Of a DNA stretch of 64,000 nt, positions 36,168 through 46,000 are shown in pieces; the stretch's first letter is position 1, and each line of letters opens with the position of its first letter. The DNA is taken from contig CALFNG010000207.1 in assembly GCA_937902985.1 (NCBI GenBank), positions 1 to 64,000 on the forward strand, read 5' to 3'. The notes beneath the pieces were generated by a model. That model was not told where the DNA came from, ran no database searches, and was given only the letters and a program-made list of their open reading frames with translations. This stretch comes from an uncultured Myxococcales bacterium. Its GTDB lineage: Bacteria; Myxococcota_A; Polyangia; Polyangiales; Polyangiaceae. The translations under genes and the position numbers were made by a program.

Positions 36168-38544
36168 TGAACGCCGCGAGCTCGGCGCGATACGTGCCGA
36201 CGGCTGCATCGAGCGGGAGTCCGCTGTCGAGCGCCTTCATCACATCGGGGTGAACGAGGAGGCGATCGACCTTGGCGAACTCCCAGGCGCGCGGGTAAAG
36301 CCGGCGCAGCTCGCGCGCGATCGCGAGGCCGGTTCGCACGGGCTCGAAGCGGGGGCGATCGCCCACGACGACACGCACCCCGCTGCAGCTCTGGCCGGCG
36401 TAGCGATCGGTCTGGGGCGTGAACACATCGGGCGCGAAGGCGACGCCCGGCAGCGCGTCCGCCGCGAGCGCATCGGCGAGGGCCGCGCCGTCGATCCAGG
36501 GCGCGCCGACGCGTTCGAAGGGCGCGTCGGTGCCGCGACCCACCGAGAGGTTGGTGGCCTCGAGCAGCCCGAGCGCGGGATAGAGCAACGCCTCGGCGAC
36601 GCTACGCAGGTTGGGCGAAGGGTTCACCCAGGGCAAGCCCGTCTCGTCGCCGTAGCTCCCGCGGCGCCACCCGCGCATCGTCACGATCGAGAGCGCGACG
36701 CCGAGGTGGTCGTCGGCGTTGAGGAGCGTGGCGAGCTCGCCCAGGGTGAGACCATGCCGGATCGGCAGCGAGTGGTAGTTCACGAACGAGCCGCCGGCGG
36801 GCACCGCGACGGGACCGGCGACGTCGATGCCGTCGATGGGATCCGGGCGATCGAGGACCATGAAGCGAAGGCCGTGGTCCCGCGCGGTGACCATGGCGCG
36901 GCGCATCGTCGAGCCGTAGGTGAAGAAGCGGGTCCCCACGTCTTGAATGTCGAAGACGAGCGTATCGATTCCGGCCAGGCTCTCGGCGCTCGGGGCGAAC
37001 GTCTCGCCGTAGAGGCTGTACACGGGCAGGCCGGTGCGCACGTCGCGGCCGTCGGCGATCTTGCCGCTTCCGCTGGCGTCGAGGCCGTGCTCCGGGGTGA
37101 AGAGCGCGACGAGCGTCACGCCGGGTGCGCCCAGGAGCAGGTCTACGGTCGACGTGCCGTCGCGAGCCTTGCCGCTCGCGTTCGTGATGAGGCCCACGCG
37201 CTTGCCGCGGAGACGCTCGAAGCCCTCGTCGCGCAAGACGTCGATGCCGCTCCGGACGCCGCTCGGGGCAGCGGCGGGATCGGGGCACACGTCGACGCGA
37301 CCGACCTCGGGTCCCAGCGCCCGGGCCGCCGCCGTGTTGATGCGCACGACGAGCGGCTTCGAGTCTCCCTTGCCGTCGGGGTGCACGCGGTTCGTGAGGA
37401 CGACGACGAAGAGATCCTTGTCGGGATCGATCCAGAGCGCGGTGCCCGTGAAGCCGAAGTGCCCGATCGCGGTCGGTGAGAGACCCTGACCCCGCCATGG
37501 ACTGGTCACGTTCCAGCCGAGCGCGCGGATGCTGCCGGGCAGATCGTAGGGCGCGATCATCGCGGCCACGGTCTGCGCCGAGAGGATTCGCTTTCCGTCG
37601 ACCTCGCCCCCGCCGAGCAGGGCGCGCGCGTAGAGCGCCAGGTCGTCGCCCGTCGAGAAGAGGCCGGCGTGGCCGGCGACCCCGCCGAGAAGATAGGCCC
37701 GGGGGTCGTGCACGACGCCCACGCGCCAGACCCCGTCGACGAACTCGGTCCAGGCGGCGCGCTGCTTGAGCGCGTCGGAGGGCATGAAGCCGGTGTCCCG
37801 CATCCCGAGGGGCCCGAAGATGGTGTCGCCGGCGAACGCCGGCAGCTCGCGCGACGTCACGCGGCGCACCACCTCTTCGAGCAAGATGAACCCCAGGTCG
37901 CTGTACATCGACGTGGCGCCCGGCAGCCCGCGCAGCGTGACGTTGCAGATCCGCCGGAGCGCCTCGGCCCGGCCGTGCGCGAAGTCGCCTTTCGGAGTGT
38001 CCGCGGGCAACCCCGATACGTGCAGGAGCAGATGCCGGAGGGTGATCGCTCGCTCCCCGGCCCGGTTGCACTCCGGAACGTACTTCACGAGCAGATCGTC
38101 GAGCCCGAGGGCGCCCCGCTCGACGAGCGCCATGATGCTGGTCGCGGTCGCGATCGGCTTCGTGAGGGACGCAAGATCGAACACCGTGTCCGTGGTCATC
38201 GCGACCCGATCCGGCACGACCTCGCGAAAGCCGTAGGCGCGGCGAAAGACGACGCGATCGTGCCGCCCGATCACCACCACGGCACCCGGCAGTTCCTGGC
38301 TCGCAATGGCGTCTGCGACGGCCGCGTCGATCGCGCTCTCCATCGCGCCCTGGCGCGACGACGGCGCCTCGCCGGGCGCGGACGCGTCCGCCGACGCCGC
38401 GACGACCGGCGGGATCGCGACGCTGGCCGGAGCTCCCGGCGCGCCGACGGCCACCGGAGCGCGACTGCGCGACGCGCCGCACATCACCATCGACAGCGCC
38501 CCCAGCGCGAACACGTACCGCCGCGCCCGGCGGGGAGACCTCAT
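36109..38544 (-). CDS. Serine beta-lactamase-like / NamZ (DUF1343) fusion lipoprotein
   Basis: 811 residues from ATG 38544: 'MRSPRRARRYVFALGALSMV' then 'MC', a lipoprotein signal. Residues ~60-400 are a class C beta-lactamase/penicillin-binding fold: 'DLASLTKPIATATS' (SxxK), 'YSDLGFILLEEVV' (YxN-like) and 'GHFGFTGTALW' (HxG). Residues ~415-811 are DUF1343, the exo-beta-N-acetylmuramidase NamZ: 'GKRVGLITNASGKARDG', 'LFTPEHGLDAS', 'FDIQDVGTRFFTYGSTMRRA' and 'LDRPDPIDGIDVAGP'. A peptidoglycan peptide hydrolase joined to a MurNAc-releasing glycosidase implies a muropeptide-trimming enzyme at the envelope. Confidence 0.9.
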   Translation of the reverse strand: MRSPRRARRYVFALGALSMVMCGASRSRAPVAVGAPGAPASVAIPPVVAASADASAPGEAPSSRQGAMESAIDAAVADAIASQELPGAVVVIGRHDRVVFRRAYGFREVVPDRVAMTTDTVFDLASLTKPIATATSIMALVERGALGLDDLLVKYVPECNRAGERAITLRHLLLHVSGLPADTPKGDFAHGRAEALRRICNVTLRGLPGATSMYSDLGFILLEEVVRRVTSRELPAFAGDTIFGPLGMRDTGFMPSDALKQRAAWTEFVDGVWRVGVVHDPRAYLLGGVAGHAGLFSTGDDLALYARALLGGGEVDGKRILSAQTVAAMIAPYDLPGSIRALGWNVTSPWRGQGLSPTAIGHFGFTGTALWIDPDKDLFVVVLTNRVHPDGKGDSKPLVVRINTAAARALGPEVGRVDVCPDPAAAPSGVRSGIDVLRDEGFERLRGKRVGLITNASGKARDGTSTVDLLLGAPGVTLVALFTPEHGLDASGSGKIADGRDVRTGLPVYSLYGETFAPSAESLAGIDTLVFDIQDVGTRFFTYGSTMRRAMVTARDHGLRFMVLDRPDPIDGIDVAGPVAVPAGGSFVNYHSLPIRHGLTLGELATLLNADDHLGVALSIVTMRGWRRGSYGDETGLPWVNPSPNLRSVAEALLYPALGLLEATNLSVGRGTDAPFERVGAPWIDGAALADALAADALPGVAFAPDVFTPQTDRYAGQSCSGVRVVVGDRPRFEPVRTGLAIARELRRLYPRAWEFAKVDRLLVHPDVMKALDSGLPLDAAVGTYRAELAAFITKREKYLLYGEACASPVR

Positions 38545-38611
38545 GCTCGCATCGTATCGCACGAGCGAGAGCGCCGCGCCTCCGCGAGGGTTGCGTCGGG
38601 CGCTCAGCGAC

Positions 38612-41600
38612 TCACGTCTCGGCCATTCGCGCCGCCACGTCGGGCCTCCCAGCCGCGAAGGCGCTGGAGCGCTCGCCGCTCTTGCCGGAATCGAACCCCG
38701 CGTCCGCCGACGTGCCGGCCTTCTCCCGGTGGTCCTTGGCGATGAGGACGTAGAGGGAGGGCACGACGAACAGCGTGAACAGGGTGCCTATCGTCATGCC
38801 GCCGACGAGAACGATGCCGATCGAGTTACGGGCGACGGCTCCCGCCCCCGAGACCAAGGTCAGCGGAAAGTGCCCGGCCACCGTGGCGACGGTCGTCATC
38901 AGAATGGGACGGAGGCGGGTGCTCGCGGCCTCGCGGATCGCGTCGATCTTGGCCATGCCCAGCGCCTGCTGCGCGTTGGCGAACTCCACGATCAAGATAC
39001 CGTTCTTGGAGACCAGCCCGACCAGCGTCACGAGGCCGACCTGGGAGTAGATGTTGAGCGTGGTCGTCCACCCCTCGGTGAGCTTGAAGTGCATCCCGGG
39101 GGGGCCCGCGAACTTGAGGAACGTGAAGATCAACGCGCCGAACATCGCGAGCGGCACCGACCCCGCGAGCACCACGAACGGGTCGCGGAACGAGTTGAAC
39201 TGGGCGGCCAGCACCAGGAAGATGAGGACGATCGCGAGGCCCATCGCCGGGAGGAACTTGCCCCCCTCTTGACGGAGCTGACGCGACTCGCCCGTGTAGT
39301 CGACGCGGTACCCCGGAGGGAGGATCCTGGCCGCCGCGTCTTCGAGGACCTTGAGCCCCCCGTCGACCGAGCGGGGGGCGACGCCGGAAATCTTGATCGC
39401 GTTGAGCTGCTGGAACCGATTCAGCGTCCGGGGCTCTACGCCGTCGCGCAGGGTGGCGACCGCGCTGAGCGGCATCAGCTGCCCGTTCGGACCGCTGATG
39501 TGGATGTCGTTCAGCTGCGTGGTCGTGAGGCGATCCGTTCGTTCGGCCTGGGCGATGACCTTGTAGCTTCGCCCGTCGATATTGAAGCGGTTCACGAAGT
39601 TGCCGCCGAGCATCGACGAGAGATCGCCGCCGACCTGCTGCATCGTCAGCCCCATCGAGCCGATCTTGTCGCGATCGAGCACGATCTCGGACATGGCCTC
39701 GTCGATCCGCACGTCGGTGATCGGCGGAAAGGCGAACTGCCCGCTCTTGACGGCTTCTTGCACGAGCTGCTGCGCGAAGCGAAGCACCTCGTCGTGATTC
39801 GCGGTGGACGAGATCACGAACTCGATCGGGAAGAACCCCGCGCTCGGCAGCGCCGACGGGAGGAACACCGGCGCGCGGATCCCCGCAATGGCCGACAGCT
39901 TGCCCGAGAGCTCTTCCTGGATCGGGAAGATGCTCCGCCGCCGCTCCTCGTAAGGCTTGATGAGCACGCCGCCGAAGCCGCTGCCGGGAAACGTGATCTG
40001 AAAACTATGATCGAACTCCGGCTCCGACTGGAAGATGCGGTTCACTTGCGCCGTGTAGGGCGTGAGCTGCTCGAGGGTGGCGTTCGCCGGGACGTCGACC
40101 GCCCCGAACATGACGCCCTGATCCTCGTTGGGCGCGAGCTCCTTCGGCGAGAACATGTACATCGGCACGAGCAGCAGCGAGAGCACGATCCACACCATGT
40201 AGACCGCGGGCCGCGTGCGGAGCGTCGCCCCGAGCGCGCGCGTGTAGACGACGCGCACGCGGTCGAACGCGGCTTCGATGATTCGCTGGAGCCGCCCTTG
40301 CTCGCCGTGCGACGTGAGCAGCCTCGACGACATCATCGGCGAGAGCGTGAGCGCGACCACGCCGGAGATGAACACCGCCCCCGCGAGCGTGAAGGCGAAC
40401 TCGCGAAAGAGCGCGCCGGTGAGGCCTCCCTGCAGACCGATCGGGGCGTAGACCGCCGCGAGCGTGATCGTCATCGCGACGATGGGCCCCACGAGCTCGC
40501 GCGCCCCCACGTAAGACGCCTCGAGCGGGGTCTTGCCCTCGCGGATGTGCCGTTCCACGTTCTCGACGACGATGATCGCGTCGTCGACCACGAGCCCGAC
40601 CGACAGGACGATGGCGAGGAGCGTGAGCAGGTTCACCGTGAACCCGAAGATCTGCATCAGAAAGACGGCGCCGATGAGCGACACCGGAATGGCGACCAGG
40701 GGGACCAGCACCGTTCGCAGCGAGCCGAGGAAAAGGAAGATGACCACGATGACGATGAGGACCGTCTCCGTCAGCGTGTGCGTGACCTCGGTGATGGCGT
40801 TGTTGATGTAGCCGGTCGAGTCGAAGGCCACCGTCGCCTGCATCCCGGTGGGCAGCTCGGTCTTGATGACGTCGATCTCCTTGCGAACCCGGGCGATGAC
40901 GTCGAGCGAGTTCGCGTTCGGCAGGACCCAGACGCCCATGAAGACGGCCTTCTCCCCGGACAGGCGCACGTCTTGGTCGTAGGTGTCGGCGCCCATCACG
41001 ACGTCGGCGATGTCTTCGAGGCGAACGAGCGCGCCGTTCTCCTGGCGAACGACGAGCCTCTTGAACTCGCCGAGCGACTTGAGGTCGGTGGTGGCGGTCA
41101 GATTGACCTGCACGAGGGCGCCCTTGGTGGTGCCCACGGCCGCGAGGTAGTTGTTGGCGGCGAGGGCCGCGCGCACCTGCGACGGGCTCACGTTCAGCGC
41201 CGCCATACGGTCGGCCTTGAGCCAGGCGCGAATGGCGAAGGTGCGGCCGCCCAGGATGTCGGCCCGCTGCACGCCCTCGATGGCGGACAGCCGCGGCTGC
41301 ACGACGCGGAGCAGGTAGTCGGTGACCTGGTTGTCCTCGAGGATGGTCGACCCGAAGCTCAGGTACATCGCCGCGATCTGCGCGTCGGACGGCTCGATGT
41401 TGATCGCAGGGACCTCGGCCTCGGGCGGCAGGTCGGCGCGCACCTGATTGACGCGGGCGCTGATGTCGGAGAGGGCGTTCGCCGCGCTGAAGTTCAGCTT
41501 GAGGCGAACGTTGATCGTCGAGAGGCCCTGCGTGCTCTGCGATTCGATGTAGTCGATGCCGTCGGCAGCGGCGATGGCCCGCTCGAGCGGCGTGGTGATG

Positions 41601-41785
41601 AAGCCGCGCACCAGATCCGCGTTGGCGCCCACGTACGTGGTGCGCACGGTGACCGACGCGCTCTCGAGCTTGGGGTATTGCCTGACGTTGAGCGACCGGA
41701 TCGCCTGGAAGCCGGCGATGACGATCACCAGGCTGACGACGATCGCCAGAACGGGCCGGCGAACGAAGATGTCCGTGAACTTCAT
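38612..41785 (-). CDS. RND multidrug efflux permease (HAE-1)
   Basis: 1057 residues; twelve helices and two large periplasmic loops. 'MKFTDIFVRRPVLAIVVSLV' is the canonical start. 'VGLVVDDAIIVVENVERHIR' contains the paired Asp residues of the proton relay in TM4 and 'AGAVFISGVVALTLSPMMSS' follows in TM6. It exports drugs or other amphiphiles through a tripartite pump. The adaptor lies 7 bp upstream; no outer-membrane channel gene is in the window. The C-terminus carries an extra ~40 residues. Confidence 0.95.
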   Translation of the reverse strand: MKFTDIFVRRPVLAIVVSLVIVIAGFQAIRSLNVRQYPKLESASVTVRTTYVGANADLVRGFITTPLERAIAAADGIDYIESQSTQGLSTINVRLKLNFSAANALSDISARVNQVRADLPPEAEVPAINIEPSDAQIAAMYLSFGSTILEDNQVTDYLLRVVQPRLSAIEGVQRADILGGRTFAIRAWLKADRMAALNVSPSQVRAALAANNYLAAVGTTKGALVQVNLTATTDLKSLGEFKRLVVRQENGALVRLEDIADVVMGADTYDQDVRLSGEKAVFMGVWVLPNANSLDVIARVRKEIDVIKTELPTGMQATVAFDSTGYINNAITEVTHTLTETVLIVIVVIFLFLGSLRTVLVPLVAIPVSLIGAVFLMQIFGFTVNLLTLLAIVLSVGLVVDDAIIVVENVERHIREGKTPLEASYVGARELVGPIVAMTITLAAVYAPIGLQGGLTGALFREFAFTLAGAVFISGVVALTLSPMMSSRLLTSHGEQGRLQRIIEAAFDRVRVVYTRALGATLRTRPAVYMVWIVLSLLLVPMYMFSPKELAPNEDQGVMFGAVDVPANATLEQLTPYTAQVNRIFQSEPEFDHSFQITFPGSGFGGVLIKPYEERRRSIFPIQEELSGKLSAIAGIRAPVFLPSALPSAGFFPIEFVISSTANHDEVLRFAQQLVQEAVKSGQFAFPPITDVRIDEAMSEIVLDRDKIGSMGLTMQQVGGDLSSMLGGNFVNRFNIDGRSYKVIAQAERTDRLTTTQLNDIHISGPNGQLMPLSAVATLRDGVEPRTLNRFQQLNAIKISGVAPRSVDGGLKVLEDAAARILPPGYRVDYTGESRQLRQEGGKFLPAMGLAIVLIFLVLAAQFNSFRDPFVVLAGSVPLAMFGALIFTFLKFAGPPGMHFKLTEGWTTTLNIYSQVGLVTLVGLVSKNGILIVEFANAQQALGMAKIDAIREAASTRLRPILMTTVATVAGHFPLTLVSGAGAVARNSIGIVLVGGMTIGTLFTLFVVPSLYVLIAKDHREKAGTSADAGFDSGKSGERSSAFAAGRPDVAARMAET

Positions 41786-41792
41786 GATCGCC

Positions 41793-42947
41793 CTACCGAT
41801 TGTCCGGGTGAGGAGAGAGCTGCGGGTCGACCTTGATCTCGTTGTTCACGGTGACGGCCGACCCGTTTCGAAGCTTGAAGGCGCCCGCGCTGACGATGTC
41901 TTGCCCGGCCGAGATGCCGTCGACGATCGCCACGAAGTCGCCCCGGGAGGCGCCGACGCGCACGAACTGCTGCCGCGCCACCTTCGCGGGCTTGTCGCCG
42001 GGAGGCGCGCCTCCGGCTCCGGACGCGTCTTTCTTGTCTTCGACGACGAAGACCGAGTCGCCGTAGGACGCGTGGACGAGCGACGTGGACGGTACGGCCA
42101 CGAGACTCCCCTGGTCCGGAAGCACGACGGAAACGTTGGCGAACATCCCCGGACGGAGCGTCTCTTCCTTGTTGGGGACCGCGGCTCGAACCCGGATCGT
42201 CCGCGTCGTGGTGTCGATCGTCGGGTCGACTGCCGCGATCGTCCCGTCGCGGGGGGCCACGTCGGCGCCTTCGATGGTCACCCGGATCGGCATGCCAATC
42301 TTGATCTCGGCGAGGCGCTGCTGCGGCAGGGTGAAGTCGACGTAGACGGTGTCGATGGCCTCGAGCACCGTGATGCGCGTGCCCGAGTTCAGGTACTGGC
42401 CGAGGTTGATCTCGCGGATCCCGAGGCGCCCGCTGAACGGCGCGCGAACGATCTTGCGATCGATCTGGGCCGAGAGCGCGTTCGCGTCGGTGGTCGTCGT
42501 CTTCAGCAGCGACTCGTCGTTGTCGGCCTGCGACTGCGAGATCGTGTTGCTCTTGACGAGGGCGCGCGATCTCTTCACCGTCAAGGTCGCGAGGTCCATC
42601 TTGGCCCGCGACGAGGCGAGTTGAGCCCGCTCGACGCTGGTGTCGAGATCGACCAGAGTCTGGCCCTGCCGGACCACCGCGCCCGACTCGAAGTCGATGT
42701 GCGAGACGACCCCGGGCGCGTCGTTGCTCACGACGACGCCCTTGGCCGCCGTGATGCTACCGACCGCGGAGAGCGTGCCCTCCCAGGCCTGCGTCTGCGC
42801 GGTCGCCGTCCCGACGGTCTCGGGGGGCGGACCGGCCTTGGCCATCTCCTTGCCCATGTTCATGAGCGAAGAAATCTGGGTGAACTTGATCGCGACGAGC
42901 ACCGCGATCAATGCGACGAGGCCTAGAATCGGGAGGAGGTACCGCAC
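41793..42947 (-). CDS. RND efflux periplasmic adaptor (HlyD/AcrA family)
   Basis: 384 residues. An N-terminal membrane anchor 'YLLPILGLVALIAVLVAIKF', lipoyl/barrel-sandwich halves 'NDAPGVVSHIDFESGAVVRQ' and 'RAPFSGRLGIREINLGQYLN', an alpha hairpin between them and a beta-barrel 'VYVDFTLPQQRLAEIKIGMP'. It joins the permease to an outer-membrane channel. First gene of the pump operon; divergent from hrpA across 109 bp. Confidence 0.95.
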   Translation of the reverse strand: MRYLLPILGLVALIAVLVAIKFTQISSLMNMGKEMAKAGPPPETVGTATAQTQAWEGTLSAVGSITAAKGVVVSNDAPGVVSHIDFESGAVVRQGQTLVDLDTSVERAQLASSRAKMDLATLTVKRSRALVKSNTISQSQADNDESLLKTTTTDANALSAQIDRKIVRAPFSGRLGIREINLGQYLNSGTRITVLEAIDTVYVDFTLPQQRLAEIKIGMPIRVTIEGADVAPRDGTIAAVDPTIDTTTRTIRVRAAVPNKEETLRPGMFANVSVVLPDQGSLVAVPSTSLVHASYGDSVFVVEDKKDASGAGGAPPGDKPAKVARQQFVRVGASRGDFVAIVDGISAGQDIVSAGAFKLRNGSAVTVNNEIKVDPQLSPHPDNR

Positions 42948-43056
42948 CCACCGTCCGATGATCTCGGGAGGGCGATCGTTCCCCGAAATCGCGCAGACGC
43001 CGGGAATCCCCCGGGCGGGGCCGTGGGCGCGACCGACATGCTATCGCAGGCCCACC

Positions 43057-46000
43057 ATGAATGGCCCGTCGGCCCCCCCCGAGGACCCGCGCTCGCCGAT
43101 CCGGTTCTCGCCGGATCTGCCGATTTCCGCGCGTGTTCGAGACATCGCGAGGGCCATCGACGAGAACCCGGTCGTGATCGTCGCCGGGGCCACCGGGTCT
43201 GGAAAGACGACGCAGCTCCCGAAGATCGCGCTCGCCATGGGCCGCGGCGTCGACAAGATGATCGGCGTCACCCAGCCGCGTCGCATCGCCGCCACCACCG
43301 TGGCGGCGCGCGTGGCCAGCGAGATCGGCACCGTTCTGGGCACGGAGGTGGGCTACCAGATCCGATTCCAGGACCGAACGTCGCCGTCGACCTACGTGAA
43401 ATTCATGACCGACGGCATCCTCCTCGCCGAGATCCAGGGCGATCGGCTGCTCCGTCGCTACGACACGATCGTCATCGACGAGGCCCACGAGCGGAGCTTG
43501 ACGATCGACTTCTTGCTCGGCTGGTTGAAGCGGATCCTGCCCGAGAGGCCGGATCTCCGGGTGGTCGTCAGCTCGGCGACCCTGGAGACCGACCGCCTCG
43601 CTGCGTTCTTCGGCGGGGCGCCCATCATCGAGGTCGAGGGGCGAACGTACCCCGTCGACGTCCTCTACGAGCCGCCGCCGAGCGACGCCGATCTGCCCGA
43701 AGCGGTCGCCGCGTCGGTGGTGAACGTCACCGAGCTGGATCCGCGCGGCGACATCCTCGTCTTTCTCCCCGGCGAGCGCGAGATCCGCGAGACCGAGGGC
43801 GAGCTCCGGAGCCGCGACCTCCGGCACACTGTGGTCCAGCCTCTCTACGCGCGCCTCTCCGCGGCGGACCAGGCGAAGGTCTTTGCGAGCATCCCTCAGA
43901 GGCGTGTCATCCTGGCAACGAACGTCGCCGAGACGTCGCTGACGATTCCGGGCATCGTCTACGTCATCGACACGGGCCTGGCGCGGCTCTCCCGGTACGA
44001 CCCACGCTCGGGAACGACCCGGCTGCAGATCGAGGCGATCTCCCAGGCGAGCGCCGACCAGCGAAAGGGCCGCTGCGGGCGCGTGCGCGACGGCATCTGC
44101 GTACGCCTCTACGACGAGGCGACCTTCGCCGCACGACCGGAGTTCACCGACCCCGAGATCAAGCGCACGGGCCTGGCCGGCGTCATCCTCAGGATGAAGT
44201 CGCTCGGGCTGGGCGACGTCGAAGACTTTTCGTTCCTCGATCCCCCTCACTCGCGCGCGATCACCGAGGGGTACCGCGTCCTCGAAGAGCTGGGCGCGCT
44301 CGGCGCCCATCGCGAGCTCACACCTCTCGGCGAGCGTCTCGCGCGCTTTCCGGTCGATCCCCGGATCGGCCGGATGATCCTCGCCGGGGCCGATCACGGG
44401 TGCCTCCGCGACGTGCTCGTGATCGCGGCCGCGCTCAACATCCAGGACCCTCGCGAGCGCCCGCGCGAGGCGCAGCAGAAGGCCGACGACCTCCACCGGC
44501 GATTCCGTGACGAGCGGTCCGACTTCGTCGGGCTCCTCCGGCTGTGGAAGTTCGTTCGCGAGGCCGAGAGCAAGGGGACCTCGAATCTCCGGCGCGCGTG
44601 CAAGGACAATTTTCTCTCCTTTCTCCGCGTTCGCGAGTGGGGAGAGGTCCACCGCCAGCTCGAAGACGTGGTGCGCGAGCTCGACTTGAAGCCCTCGCCC
44701 GGCGGAAACGAGGACCTCGACGCGCTGCACCGGGCCCTCCTCACGGGGCTGCTCTCGAAGGTCGGGCAGTGGAACGCGGAGCACCGGGTCTACGTCGGGG
44801 CCAAGCAGACGCGGTTCGCGATCCATCCTTCGTCGGCGCTGGCGCGCAAGCCGCCCGCGTGGATCATGGCGTTCGAGCTGGTCGACACGACGCAGCTCTT
44901 CGCGAGGGTCGCCGCCAAGATCGAGCCCGAATGGCTGCTCGCGGCGGCGCCGCACCTCTTGAAGCGGAGCTACTCGGACCCGCACTGGTCGAAGAAGTCG
45001 GCGCGGGCGAGCGTGAAGGAGCACGCGACGCTCTTCGGGCTCCCCGTGTTCCGCGATCGCAGCGTCGACTACGCGAGCGTGGCGCCCGCCGAGGCGAGGC
45101 GAATCTTCCTCGACCACGCGCTGGTTCGCGGGGACTTCGAGACGCGCGGCGCGTTCCAGGCGAAGAACGCCGCGCTGGTCGCCGAGCTCGCGCGCCTTCG
45201 AGACAAGGCGCGGCGCAGCGACATGCTGGCCGACGACGACGCCCTCGTCGCGCTCTTCGACCGGCGGGTGCCGGACACGGTCGTCAACGGACCGACGTTC
45301 GAAGCGTGGCGCGAGACCGCGGAGAAGCTCGACCCGAAGGTGCTGCTCCTCTCGCTCGGCGATGTCCTCGCCGGCGATCCGACGCTCGTGCCGTCGGACT
45401 ACCCGGACACGCTGACGCTCCACGGCGCGCCGCTCGCCGTCACCTACCGGTTCGACCCCTCCGCGGACGACGACGGGGTCACCCTGACGGTGCCGCTCGT
45501 CCTCGTTCCGCAGATCGACCCGCGAGAGCTCGACTGGACGATCCCCGGGTGGCATCGCGAGAAGATCGCCCACCTCCTGCACGAGCTCCCGAAGGCCGCT
45601 CGCCGAGAGCTCGGCTCGATCGCGGATCTCGCTGCGCGCCTCGCCGGGGAGCTCGCTCCGTTCGAGGGTCCGATGATACCGGCGCTCGCCGCAGCGGTCA
45701 CGGCAGCGTCGGGAGTCGACGTGCCGGAGGAGTCGCTCCGGGCGGCGATCGTGCCCGCGTATTTGCGTCTCACCTGCCGCATCGTCGGCGAAGACGGCAA
45801 GCTCCTCGCCCAGAGCAAGGACCCCGTTGATCTCTGGAAGCGTTTCGGCCCACGCGCGCGCGAGGCGTGGAAGAAGACCGCGCCTTCGCCCAGCCTCGAG
45901 CGAAAGGGGCTGAAGACCTGGGACTTCGGCGAGCTCGTGCCGTTCGTCGCTCAGCGCGTGTCCGGAACCGAAGTGCGCACGTACCCCGCCCTGGTCGACC

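Noticed and set aside
38680-38720. tRNA T-arm-like sequence (GCGGGGTTCGATTCC on the minus strand)
   Set aside because: It lies inside the RND permease reading frame (…AGFDSGKSG…) and no acceptor, D or anticodon arm can be formed around it.
38306-41836. 1176-aa plus-strand ORF
   Set aside because: Antisense to the RND permease, rich in His/Arg/Asp/Glu with no domain; a typical GC-rich shadow.
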